The position numbers and the translations under genes are program-made. From Bacteroidota bacterium (lineage in GTDB: Bacteria > Bacteroidota > Ignavibacteria > Kapaibacteriales > NICIL-2), in NCBI GenBank assembly GCA_019695345.1, contig JAIBAE010000043.1, positions 1-36,954 on the forward strand: a stretch of DNA of 36,954 nucleotides. Direction: 5' to 3'. Positions 22,651 through 30,578 of the stretch are shown piece after piece. Each line of letters opens with the position of its first letter. Position 1 is the stretch's first letter. Below the pieces are notes generated by a model. The model was not told where the DNA came from, made no database searches, and was given only the letters and a program-made list of their open reading frames with translations.

Positions 22651-25600
22651 TTAATCTTGTTTTGTAACCTTAAAGTAATACCGTTGTGTTGCGGTACGTA
22701 CTTCTATAATGTAGAGTCCGTTTGCGGTATCGCTTATATCAATGCGTACCTTTGGTTGTTGTGTATATGTTGTGCTTGTAATACGATGTCCGCGGATATC
22801 AAACACGTTGATTGTTCCGGTGGTTGCATCGGTATGTAGAGTAATATCAAACGTTCCTGTTGTAGGATTTGGCGAAAGCGTAGGTGTTGTAATTGCATCG
22901 CTTTCCTGTACGCCCACTAATTGCACAGCATAACACATGGAGGTATCAGCACAATCGCCTTGTGTTATCTGTACGGCATACAACCCGTTGCTTTGCGGTG
23001 TAAATGATTTTGACGTTGCCCCCGGAACTGGACGGTAGTTATCGGCGCAATCGAGCCATTGATACGTAGCATTGGTGGCTGTTGCCGTTAATATGTTTTT
23101 GCCTTGCGTTATGGATGTATCTACAATGATAAAGGTAATAGCGGTATCGGTTGTTGATGTAAACGCACGTCCGTATTTGTATCCTGTTACTTGTAATCTG
23201 TACACCCCGGGTTTGGTAAGTGCTAACGAATCATCGGATGATTTTGATGTGTACACAAAACCTGCCGATGTTAATGCCCAACTTAGCGAATCAACTTTAT
23301 CGCCCGTATAGGTAAAGCGCACGCCACCAGTGTTGCACAATGTTGTGTTGCTAAGTACATGCGCAAGGCGTGGTGCTTGCTTAAATACTATGGTGTAGTC
23401 TTCTACTTCGCCGGTGCGGTCGCCGCACGGGTTTGGAGTTTCGTTAAAGTACTGGCTGCGTACGCGCATGCGTGTGGTATCGGCTGCAACATCATTAGGA
23501 ACGCGGAATTTCCCAACCGAGTTATGAAGTGAATCGATGGTGGACATGGTGATGATTTCATCGGCATCGAACAACGCATTATGGTTATAGTCTATCCATG
23601 CGGCGGTTGTGTCTTGTTCCCAATGGTAGTTCATGCCAACCTTTAAGGTGTATTCGGTATCGGTAAAGAGTTCTATGATTGTTTTTGTAAAGTCTGCATA
23701 CGATTCTTTTGCCGATGTTTTCTTTACACCGTTTAACTCGACCGAGTTAATGTAGTCTGCTGTTGTATTGCTTGAGCCAATTGCATCGCAGTATTTGTAC
23801 GAATACACCGTGTACTGGTACTTGTATGTTTCGGTAGTATCGTTATCAACACCAACTGCATACACCTTAAAGTACACATTGGTACCAACGGGCTGGTCGG
23901 GCAATGCTGTTTCCGATTGATATGTGGTGTCGTTTACTTTGGTCATTGCAATTGTGTTGGTAAATGTTGGTGTAGAAACCGACCATTTAACAAACACCTT
24001 AGAAAGCGTTTTAGGATACACAACATTTGCTGTAACAAACTGCGGTACAGTTTGGCGCGGAGTTGCATCGGTTGGTGGCGTGCTGATTTTTACTCGTGGT
24101 ATGGAAGGATACGTGTTACGTCCGGCAAGAGTGTATTCCCACAACCCACGCCCCCATGTAGCAGCACGCAAGGAATTTGTGCCGTACTGCACTTTTAAAT
24201 CGAGCACGGCCATGTTGGGTAAGTTCGTGTTATACAGCTTCCAGTTTTTCTCGCTCATCTTTTTAGTAAACACGCCAAGTTCTGTACCCAGATAAATGTT
24301 TGCATCGGCTTGGTGGTCAATAACAACGGTGTTTACGGGCATATCGTTCAGGTTGTACGTAATATTCGTCCACGATGCACCAAGGTTTGTGGACATATAC
24401 ACTTTGGATGAATCTCTTTGGTAGCGGTTATAGGTAACAATCAGATTGTAATCGTTACGCGGGTTAAATGCTATATCGGTTATGGAGTAGTTAGGCAAAC
24501 CGGTAATTGCACTAAACGTTTTACCGCCATCGGTAGATTTTACCAACTTACTTCCCGATGATATAAAGATGATGTTTGAGTTGTTCTCGGCAATGGCTGC
24601 TTTACCGGCGGTACCAATTGTTGTATAGCCAAGATTCTGCCATGTTGAACCAAAGTTATCGCTACGGTACACAGAATCGGAAATAGAATACACACGCATC
24701 TGATTGTTAGGGTCGTTTAGCAGTGGTGCAACCCACGAAGCATTTTTTTGATTAGGAGGTGTAACACCTTGCCCGGTGATGCCGCCATCTTTCGAGCGTC
24801 TGCGACCTCCATTTTGCCAACTGCCAATCAACCAGTCATCGTTTAACGGATGGATAAATCCTTCCATGCCATCGGCACCATAAATTTCCAACCAGCCGTT
24901 TTCGGTTAACAAACTTTGTCCGTTATCCTGCGAGCCGCAAATACTACGGTAGGAGTTTGATTGCCCAACACCTACAACATAATTCTCGCGGATTCCTGTG
25001 CCTTCGCTTAATCTGCTCCATGTGTTTCCGTTATCGGTGCTCTTACATAAGTAGCCATCGGTTGCTACATAAAACACACCGTTTACACAACGTGCATTAC
25101 GCAAGTCGGCGTGGATATAACTTGGACCATTAAACGGCGTGCTTCCCAGACTCCACCATGTTTTTTGCGTGTAGGTTTGTCCGCCGTTGGTGCTAACCCA
25201 TAAATCAATATCCCCTATAATCATTTTCGAGTCATCAATATCATTTACCGTAAACGCACCATTACTTGGATTTGGCTTAGCAATAAACGTAAAGTTCATA
25301 CCGTAATCTGTCGACTTCCACACGCCATTGCTGGAAGCAAAGTACACACAGTTAGGACACGCTTTACTTACCGATAGCCGAACGCTTGTATTATTGTTAT
25401 TGTTAGGAACTGTATTGGATGCCGTAAAGGTTTGCCCTTGGTTTGTTGAACGTAATACCACATTCCTATTACTATTGTAATCGTAGATGTAAATGTAGTT
25501 GGCGTTTGTTGGGTGAAACTCAATTTCCGAAACACTTCCGTTGGTTACTTTAGTCCAGGTTGCAAGATTATCGGTAGAGCGGTAAATGCCATCGCTTGCG

Positions 25601-26358
25601 GTAACAAATATCAGATTACTCACATACGGAGAGTATGCAATCTTGTTAATACTAAAATTACTGCCCAAACCGCCTTTGCCTAAGTTGGTTGGGTTAAATG
25701 GGGTAACCTTCCACGTTAAGCCGCCATCAACTGAGCGGTACACGCCATGTGTAACGCCATTGTTGGCATTGCGTACGTTAATTAAAATGGAATCGGGGTT
25801 AGTGGGCGAAACAGCAATGGCATTTACGCCGCTTGCCACTAAAAAGTCGGTAGTGCCTTTCCATGTTTTACCGCCATCGGTGCTGCGCCAAAAACCACCA
25901 CTACGCGAACCCAAGTATAATCTATTTGTATCTTTTGGGTTTACATAAAAGGTCTCAACTCTTCCAAGCCCCGGTGCATAATGTCCGGTAATTTTATCAA
26001 CGCGGTAGGGACCTAAATCGTGCCAGCCGTTATCAAACACTTGGGGTTGTTGCGGGGAAAACATTGGTGCATTCTGCTGCACAAACCCCGCATATTGCTC
26101 CTGCGTAAAGTATGGCGATACAGTATTACGCACACCTGTTGGGTAATATCTGCTTTCGTTTTCGTGTTTCCACCGTTGGTACGGCGCATAGCCCGTGCCT
26201 TTACCTTTATCGCGGTTTTCAAAATATTGCTCGGCTTCTTTTACCACATCGTAAAAGTTTACGTTGGGGTCGTTCATCATTTGCTTATACAATTGGGCAA
26301 ACGAGGTATCGGATACTGCCACAAACAACAGAACAAAAGCAAGTACGGAAGATTTCAT
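22651..26358 (-). CDS. Large secreted sortilin-like propeller protein with GEVED and type IX sorting domains
   Basis: 1235 residues from the ATG at 26358, chosen because a signal peptide (MKSSVLAFVLLFVAVSDTSF, cut after FAQ) starts there; 15 upstream codons look non-coding. Residues about 105-745 hold at least ten BNR/sortilin-type repeats with S/T-x-D-x-G-x-T-W or a close variant (FWRSTDGGKTWKGT, VYRSVDGGLTWKV, CKSTDNGNTWSRL, YMSTNLGASWTNI), typical of VPS10-like propellers. About 865-992 is a GEVED domain (AWIDYNHNALFDADEIITMS, then RTGEVEDYTIVF). An Ig-like segment follows, and about 1156-1235 is a Por sorting domain (LSPNPTTGTFDI, FDIRGHRI, GLYIIEV, YYFKVTK). It is likely a cell-surface or released adhesion or binding protein; enzymatic sites are not evident. 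Confidence 0.88.
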   Translation of the reverse strand: MKSSVLAFVLLFVAVSDTSFAQLYKQMMNDPNVNFYDVVKEAEQYFENRDKGKGTGYAPYQRWKHENESRYYPTGVRNTVSPYFTQEQYAGFVQQNAPMFSPQQPQVFDNGWHDLGPYRVDKITGHYAPGLGRVETFYVNPKDTNRLYLGSRSGGFWRSTDGGKTWKGTTDFLVASGVNAIAVSPTNPDSILINVRNANNGVTHGVYRSVDGGLTWKVTPFNPTNLGKGGLGSNFSINKIAYSPYVSNLIFVTASDGIYRSTDNLATWTKVTNGSVSEIEFHPTNANYIYIYDYNSNRNVVLRSTNQGQTFTASNTVPNNNNNTSVRLSVSKACPNCVYFASSNGVWKSTDYGMNFTFIAKPNPSNGAFTVNDIDDSKMIIGDIDLWVSTNGGQTYTQKTWWSLGSTPFNGPSYIHADLRNARCVNGVFYVATDGYLCKSTDNGNTWSRLSEGTGIRENYVVGVGQSNSYRSICGSQDNGQSLLTENGWLEIYGADGMEGFIHPLNDDWLIGSWQNGGRRRSKDGGITGQGVTPPNQKNASWVAPLLNDPNNQMRVYSISDSVYRSDNFGSTWQNLGYTTIGTAGKAAIAENNSNIIFISSGSKLVKSTDGGKTFSAITGLPNYSITDIAFNPRNDYNLIVTYNRYQRDSSKVYMSTNLGASWTNITYNLNDMPVNTVVIDHQADANIYLGTELGVFTKKMSEKNWKLYNTNLPNMAVLDLKVQYGTNSLRAATWGRGLWEYTLAGRNTYPSIPRVKISTPPTDATPRQTVPQFVTANVVYPKTLSKVFVKWSVSTPTFTNTIAMTKVNDTTYQSETALPDQPVGTNVYFKVYAVGVDNDTTETYKYQYTVYSYKYCDAIGSSNTTADYINSVELNGVKKTSAKESYADFTKTIIELFTDTEYTLKVGMNYHWEQDTTAAWIDYNHNALFDADEIITMSTIDSLHNSVGKFRVPNDVAADTTRMRVRSQYFNETPNPCGDRTGEVEDYTIVFKQAPRLAHVLSNTTLCNTGGVRFTYTGDKVDSLSWALTSAGFVYTSKSSDDSLALTKPGVYRLQVTGYKYGRAFTSTTDTAITFIIVDTSITQGKNILTATATNATYQWLDCADNYRPVPGATSKSFTPQSNGLYAVQITQGDCADTSMCYAVQLVGVQESDAITTPTLSPNPTTGTFDITLHTDATTGTINVFDIRGHRITSTTYTQQPKVRIDISDTANGLYIIEVRTATQRYYFKVTKQD

Positions 26359-26392
26359 GCTACAACAACAGATTGGTGAAAAACATCTGCTG

Positions 26393-26400
26393 CAAAAGTA
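26393..26400 (-). promoter_or_regulatory. Possible -7 box of the sortilin-like gene
   Basis: TACTTTTG on the minus strand, 34 nt before the ATG, matches TAnnTTTG. No TTTG lies 19 nt further upstream, so support is partial. Confidence 0.3.
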
Positions 26401-26424
26401 CAAAAGATGTGGGTTAGGTGGTAG

Positions 26425-26521
26425 TATTTGCTATCGCAGGACGGCGCCGCACGTCTGCTGTGTCAATTACCTCACCATGCCGGAAAGAGCAATGAGTTTG
26501 TTAAACAACTGTTATCGTGAT
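26425..26521 (+). repeat. Family B repeat, partial copy
   Basis: TATTTGCTATCGCAGGACGG and CGCCGCACG form the left end; AACAACTGTTATCGTGATGG is the internal block. A matching right end is not found. Confidence 0.5.
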
Positions 26522-26609
26522 GGAATGATGTTGTATGTTTCTTATGTTTGTCTCCAAATAGCATACGCTAGATACAGATTCTATTTGTTTACGTAACCTT
26601 GCTTGCATT

Positions 26610-28196
26610 ATGTTCCGGATTTTACTACTCATCGTACTCCTCGCATATACTTCTGTTTACGGACAAAAGGCAAAAAAACACCTGCATAAAAAACACCACG
26701 ATATAGATAAGGTACTTGAATACTGCAAAAGTATAGACGAAGGTGATGAACTTAATGCCATTTACGACAAATACTATTACTCGGCCAATGAGTATGACTC
26801 AACAATATTAAAAGTAGAGGAGTATTTTACCCGTACTGGTGAAAAACCGAGTTCAAACGATTATTACATATTAGGTAAATGTTACACCAAACAGGGCACT
26901 GAGGCTAAGGCAATACGTTATTTCCACTACTGTATTGCTGATACCAACTATGCTAAACAGTATATTTTTTTTAGCTCTCCCCAGAGAAATGCATGCATCA
27001 GTTTATCTGAAATATATAATAACAACCACAACTACGATTCTGCCTTATATTACTTACACCTTGCCGAAGGTCGGTTCCCGTTCCCTAATTTTTGTCATAC
27101 AGAATATTCAGCTGCACGTAGCTATATATCAAACGCAATATTATTTGCGCAGTATTTTGAAAAACTCAATCAAATTGATAGTGCTATATCATATTTAACA
27201 CCAGTTGTTTTTGAAGCAGTGGGTTGGGATGTAGGTTATGGCAGTTTATACAGAGATTGTGGTTTTAAGCTTGATACTATACTAACGTATTACATATCAT
27301 TGTTGCACAAACGATACAAATCGGATTTCAGCGACACGCTTTATCTTGATAATCCTTTCCAGAGTGATGAACTTGGTAGCATCTATTATAATTATAGTAA
27401 CGCCTGCGATTCAATAACATTAAAAGTAGAAGAGTATTTTGTCCGAACAGGTAAGAAGCCTTTTTCACGGGATTATTACAACTTAGGTGAATGTTACGCC
27501 AAACTTGGTGCTGAGGCAAATGCAATACGTTATTTCCGCTACTGTATTGCTGATTCCAACAAAACTAAACAGCATCGAATTTTTAGCTATCCCGAGAGAA
27601 ATGCGTGCATCAGTTTATCTGAAATATATTATAACAACCATAACTATGATTCTGCATTGTATTACTTACGCCTTGCTGAAAGGCAGTTTAAGTATCGGAC
27701 AATTTTTGGTGGTGAGGGATCACTTGAGGATACAGTATCTATACTTGTAAAGTTTGCAAAAAATTTTGAACAACTGAATCAACTCGATAGCGCTATTATG
27801 TACTTAGCACCCGTTGCTTTTAAGTACATGAATTATATAGCAAAAGGGTTTATAGGTAATGATACTCAGTTTGACTCTATACCGAGATATTACATATCAT
27901 TGTTACGCAAACGATACAGTAAAGCAGAACTCAAAACAATGATGGCAACCTCATTGGGTAATCTTAGATATGAGATAACAGAGGATACAACGTTTAAGAG
28001 TAAATATCGTGATGAAAAAAGAATGTGCATATATTGTTCACTCGATTTTGCAGGAACAAGAGTAGTTCTAGATGATTATTCATATTCCTACAATTACAAG
28101 AAGCAAAAAGGAAGAGTCCCGGAGTTGTTAGCCAAAAAACATTTTTTAGAAGAAGTCCAAAGCACCAGTGTTTACAAAGCTATTATGGAGGAGTAG
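26610..28196 (+). CDS. Exported TPR-like protein with an internal duplication
   Basis: 528 residues with a signal peptide (MFRILLLIVLLAYTSVYGQ). The mature part consists of two copies of a unit of about 200 residues. Copy 1 (about 45-237) and copy 2 (about 249-437) share DSTILKVEEYFTRTG/DSITLKVEEYFVRTG, NDYYILGKCY/RDYYNLGECY, AIRYFHYCIAD/AIRYFRYCIAD, RNACISLSEIY and HNYDSALYYL. The last motifs are tetratricopeptide-like helices. The DNA is also very similar with an offset of 612 nt, so the duplication is recent. A unique tail of about 90 residues follows. It probably acts as a protein-interaction scaffold outside the cytoplasm; the partner is unknown. Confidence 0.78.
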   Translation: MFRILLLIVLLAYTSVYGQKAKKHLHKKHHDIDKVLEYCKSIDEGDELNAIYDKYYYSANEYDSTILKVEEYFTRTGEKPSSNDYYILGKCYTKQGTEAKAIRYFHYCIADTNYAKQYIFFSSPQRNACISLSEIYNNNHNYDSALYYLHLAEGRFPFPNFCHTEYSAARSYISNAILFAQYFEKLNQIDSAISYLTPVVFEAVGWDVGYGSLYRDCGFKLDTILTYYISLLHKRYKSDFSDTLYLDNPFQSDELGSIYYNYSNACDSITLKVEEYFVRTGKKPFSRDYYNLGECYAKLGAEANAIRYFRYCIADSNKTKQHRIFSYPERNACISLSEIYYNNHNYDSALYYLRLAERQFKYRTIFGGEGSLEDTVSILVKFAKNFEQLNQLDSAIMYLAPVAFKYMNYIAKGFIGNDTQFDSIPRYYISLLRKRYSKAELKTMMATSLGNLRYEITEDTTFKSKYRDEKRMCIYCSLDFAGTRVVLDDYSYSYNYKKQKGRVPELLAKKHFLEEVQSTSVYKAIMEE

Positions 28197-28303
28197 TATC
28201 TCTCAGAATAATGTTTTGAATATACTTCCTATTTCTTTACTCCAACACCATATACTAAACCAATAAGAGCATTTTTACAACCTTGTGTTAATCAGGTTAC
28301 AAC

Positions 28304-28459
28304 TTCCTACCGCCCCGCTTTGGTATGAAGTTATGTTCTGTTTTCGTTAAATAAAATAGTACCATCAATCCACGATAACCGTTCTTTTTAATTATGTGAT
28401 TCCTTCCCGCAAGTGGCGGGCATTGCTTTGGTGTGGCACGGTGCGGTAATGCGTTAGCA
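28304..28459 (-). repeat. Family B element, near-complete copy (about 156 bp)
   Basis: Left end TTCCTACCGCCCCGCTTTGG, internal CCACGATAACCGTT, right end GGCACGGTGCGGTAATGCG followed by TTAGCA. The right end is the same as that of the 14433 copy. It occupies most of the 28197-28587 gap. Confidence 0.65.
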
Positions 28460-28488
28460 GATACATTAACAAAACCCGAATGTTAATT

Positions 28489-28522
28489 AACGGGGTGTTA
28501 ACACATGCCCGTTTTACCTTTG
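28489..28522 (+). promoter_or_regulatory. Promoter box with overlapping operator-like palindromes
   Basis: TACCTTTG at 28515-28522 matches the -7 consensus. Upstream, AACGGG (28489-28494) and CCCGTT (28508-28513) are inverted about the inner palindrome GTGTTAACAC (28495-28504). This covers the place where the -33 box should be, and no TTTG is present there, so activator-dependent or repressor control is plausible. Confidence 0.4.
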
Positions 28523-28587
28523 TAACGGTTTATACAACTCGCGCGTAAATAACAATTGTAGTATTATTATATTAATGAGGAGAGCTC

Positions 28588-29820
28588 ATGAAAGAATTGT
28601 ACCGACGTTTCCTTATCTGTTCCGTTGCATTTGCCGTAGGTACGTGCAGTTCTGTAACAATTGCACAAACCGCGCAAACAACCTCGCCGGCAACATCAAC
28701 CCCGGAAAAAACTTCCAAGCCGGCTGTTAATGCTAAGGCAAAGGTTATCTGGGTGAACACAAAATCCGATTCCGTTAACACAAAGGTAGAGGATATTGAT
28801 ATTGTGAACATTGCCAAAATACTTAAAGAGCGAGGCATAGAAATCAATCTGGCAGAAACAGAAACAACTACATCTGCCAATGGCACTACGCCTGCTAAAC
28901 AAGAGAAAACAAAGATTATTCACTTGGGTAAAGATGGATACGTTACCAAAGAGCTTAACGGTACCGATAACCTTGATGCAGAAATCAAAAAAGCATTAGA
29001 AGATGCCGACCTTGCTGCGTATGCTAACAACGCACAAATTATAACCATAGATAAAGATGGTAGCTCTAACGGAAAAAGCAATAGCTTTACCATTACAACA
29101 AATACCGATGGCAAGAACAAACAATGTAATGTAAAGTTTAGTTGTGATACCTCTAAAAAAGGTAAGTGTTTTGCATTTAGTGTAAACGGTGTTGATACTG
29201 AAATCTTGAAAACTGTTCAGGAAGGAATTAAAGGTCTGGACGAAAAAACACAAAAACTTATAACCGATAAATTGAGATCGCTTCAGGTTAATGTTTCTAT
29301 CCCGGACTCGGCAATGGTGATGACGTTAGATGCATCGGAAGCTAAAGACGGCGATGTTCATGCTAATGTACAGGTATTTGTTGCAAACGATGATGCCATT
29401 GTAAGCACCGGCAACAACAACGATGTAAAAGTAAATGTACGCTCGGTAGTAAGCGATGGTAAAAGCACTGTTAAAAAAGTATATGTATTCCGCATGAAAA
29501 AAGATGGTGCCGATGAACAGAAAAAAGTAATTACCGAAACAACACCAACCATAGAATCCTTAAAGTTAGACAACTTTGCACTTGCCCCAAACCCAAGCGA
29601 AGATGGTAAATTCTCGCTCAAGTTCTCGGTTGCAAACCAAGCTGATACCCGTGTTAGAATTACCGACATCAACGGACGTGAAGTATATACCGAACAACTT
29701 TCTAACTTTAACGGCGCGTACGATAAAACGTTGGATTTAAGCCAATACGGCAAAGGTGTGTATGTGGTAAACGTACAGCAGGCAGATAAATCCGCCGCAA
29801 TGAAATTAGTGATTGAATAA
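28588..29820 (+). CDS. Secreted protein with type IX sorting domain, unknown function
   Basis: 410 residues. A signal peptide (cut near TIAQ) is followed by an Ala/Thr/Pro-rich segment and a long region of alternating short strands and helices rich in Lys, Asp and Ser. Recurring D-x-D/DG motifs (IDKDGSSNGKS, TNTDGKNKQ) could bind calcium, but this is weak. Residues about 331-410 form a Por sorting domain (LAPNPSEDGKFSL, ITDINGREVYTE, GVYVVNV, final KLVIE). AGGAGAG lies 4-10 nt before the ATG. It stands alone between a promoter and a terminator. Confidence 0.8.
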   Translation: MKELYRRFLICSVAFAVGTCSSVTIAQTAQTTSPATSTPEKTSKPAVNAKAKVIWVNTKSDSVNTKVEDIDIVNIAKILKERGIEINLAETETTTSANGTTPAKQEKTKIIHLGKDGYVTKELNGTDNLDAEIKKALEDADLAAYANNAQIITIDKDGSSNGKSNSFTITTNTDGKNKQCNVKFSCDTSKKGKCFAFSVNGVDTEILKTVQEGIKGLDEKTQKLITDKLRSLQVNVSIPDSAMVMTLDASEAKDGDVHANVQVFVANDDAIVSTGNNNDVKVNVRSVVSDGKSTVKKVYVFRMKKDGADEQKKVITETTPTIESLKLDNFALAPNPSEDGKFSLKFSVANQADTRVRITDINGREVYTEQLSNFNGAYDKTLDLSQYGKGVYVVNVQQADKSAAMKLVIE

Positions 29821-29859
29821 GCGCTGTATCTCCCACAGTCTTGTTCGTTGCTCCAACAT

Positions 29860-29898
29860 CAGGCATTCTTCCGGGTTCGGGGGAATGCCTGTTTTTAT
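29860..29898 (+). terminator. Terminator of the 28588 gene
   Basis: CAGGCATTC, a loop of 14 nt, GAATGCCTG, then TTTTT. A 9-bp perfect stem 39 nt after the stop codon. Confidence 0.8.
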
Positions 29899-29905
29899 GA
29901 GTGGT

Positions 29906-29970
29906 GTTTCCCGCCTCTGCCGAAGCAATCGTACAGCGCGCCAACCCGGTGCGAACCGCACGTTCAGCGT
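29906..29970 (-). repeat. Family A dispersed repeat
   Basis: TTTCCCGCCTCTGCCGAAGC, then AATCGTACAGCGCGCC, AACCCGGTGCGAACC and GCACG. A clean copy in the minus orientation. Confidence 0.7.
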
Positions 29971-29984
29971 CGCAGATAATTACT

Positions 29985-30140
29985 CTCTCGCAAAGTAGCA
30001 AAGTTTGCAAAGACGCAGAGGGTACGAATGGTGTTTTGTCATTCTGAGCAACGCGAAGAATCTGTTTGATTGCTGGTTGTGATAATAGGAATCAGAATCG
30101 CTCAGCACACGGGCGAATGTCTATTCGCCCCTACAAATTT
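29985..30140. repeat. Cluster of short intergenic repeats
   Basis: Three motifs in a row: CGCAAAGTAGCAAAG plus GCAAAGACGCAGAGG (family C-like, about 29989-30021); GTCATTCTGAGCAACGCGAA followed by GAATCT (about 30037-30063); and the hairpin GGGCGAAT-GTCT-ATTCGCCC followed by CTACAAATT (30111-30139). The last two are of a kind familiar as dispersed intergenic repeats in other bacteria. No gene is supported between 29821 and 30241. Confidence 0.55.
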
Positions 30141-30164
30141 ATGGTGTATGTACATGAGTCATTA

Positions 30165-30236
30165 TTTCCCGCGCTACGCATCGGTTGGGGCGGACCGGGT
30201 TGCCGCGCAGGCGCGGTCGCTTCGGCAGATGTGGGA
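30165..30236 (+). repeat. Family A repeat, diverged copy
   Basis: GGGGCGGACCGGGTTGCCGCG, CAGGCGCGGTCGCTTCGGCAG and TGTGGGAG; closest to the second unit at 18580. It ends 6 nt before the stop of the ABM gene. Confidence 0.6.
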
Positions 30237-30241
30237 GTATA

Positions 30242-30562
30242 TTATTCTTCTTGTGGTTTGCTGTGGTATTCGTATTCGCGTTCAACTCGGCATACGCGTG
30301 TATTGTAATGGCTGTACCATTTCTCGCGTCCTTGTTGTTGGGCAAACAGATGTTCGCTGTTGCGTTTCCAGTTGCGGATAGCTTCTTCGCTTTCCCAGTA
30401 TGATATGGTGATACCTACTTCTTGCCGTGCCCCGTCCACGCCAAGGAATCCGGGTTGTTGTTTGGCAAGTTCTATCATGCGTTGGGCTGTTTCTGCGTAG
30501 CCCTCATCTATATCGGTTCGGTACGATGTAAATATTACAGCGTAGTATGGTAGTTGGTACAT
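30242..30562 (-). CDS. Antibiotic biosynthesis monooxygenase (ABM)-family protein
   Basis: 106 residues, a single ferredoxin-like ABM domain. YYAVIFTSYRT is the first strand; GYAETAQRMIELAKQQPGFL and GVDGARQEVGITISYWES match the conserved helix, Q-P-G-F and I-x-x-S-Y-W; NWKRNSEHLFAQQQGREKWY completes it. Members act on haem, quinones or aldehydes without a metal cofactor, or are uncharacterised (YqjZ-like). The substrate is unknown. It follows the Nramp-Usp gene after 16 nt, so the two are one operon, which hints at metal- or haem-related stress. Confidence 0.88.
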   Translation of the reverse strand: MYQLPYYAVIFTSYRTDIDEGYAETAQRMIELAKQQPGFLGVDGARQEVGITISYWESEEAIRNWKRNSEHLFAQQQGREKWYSHYNTRVCRVEREYEYHSKPQEE

Positions 30563-30578
30563 TGTACTCTATAATAGG

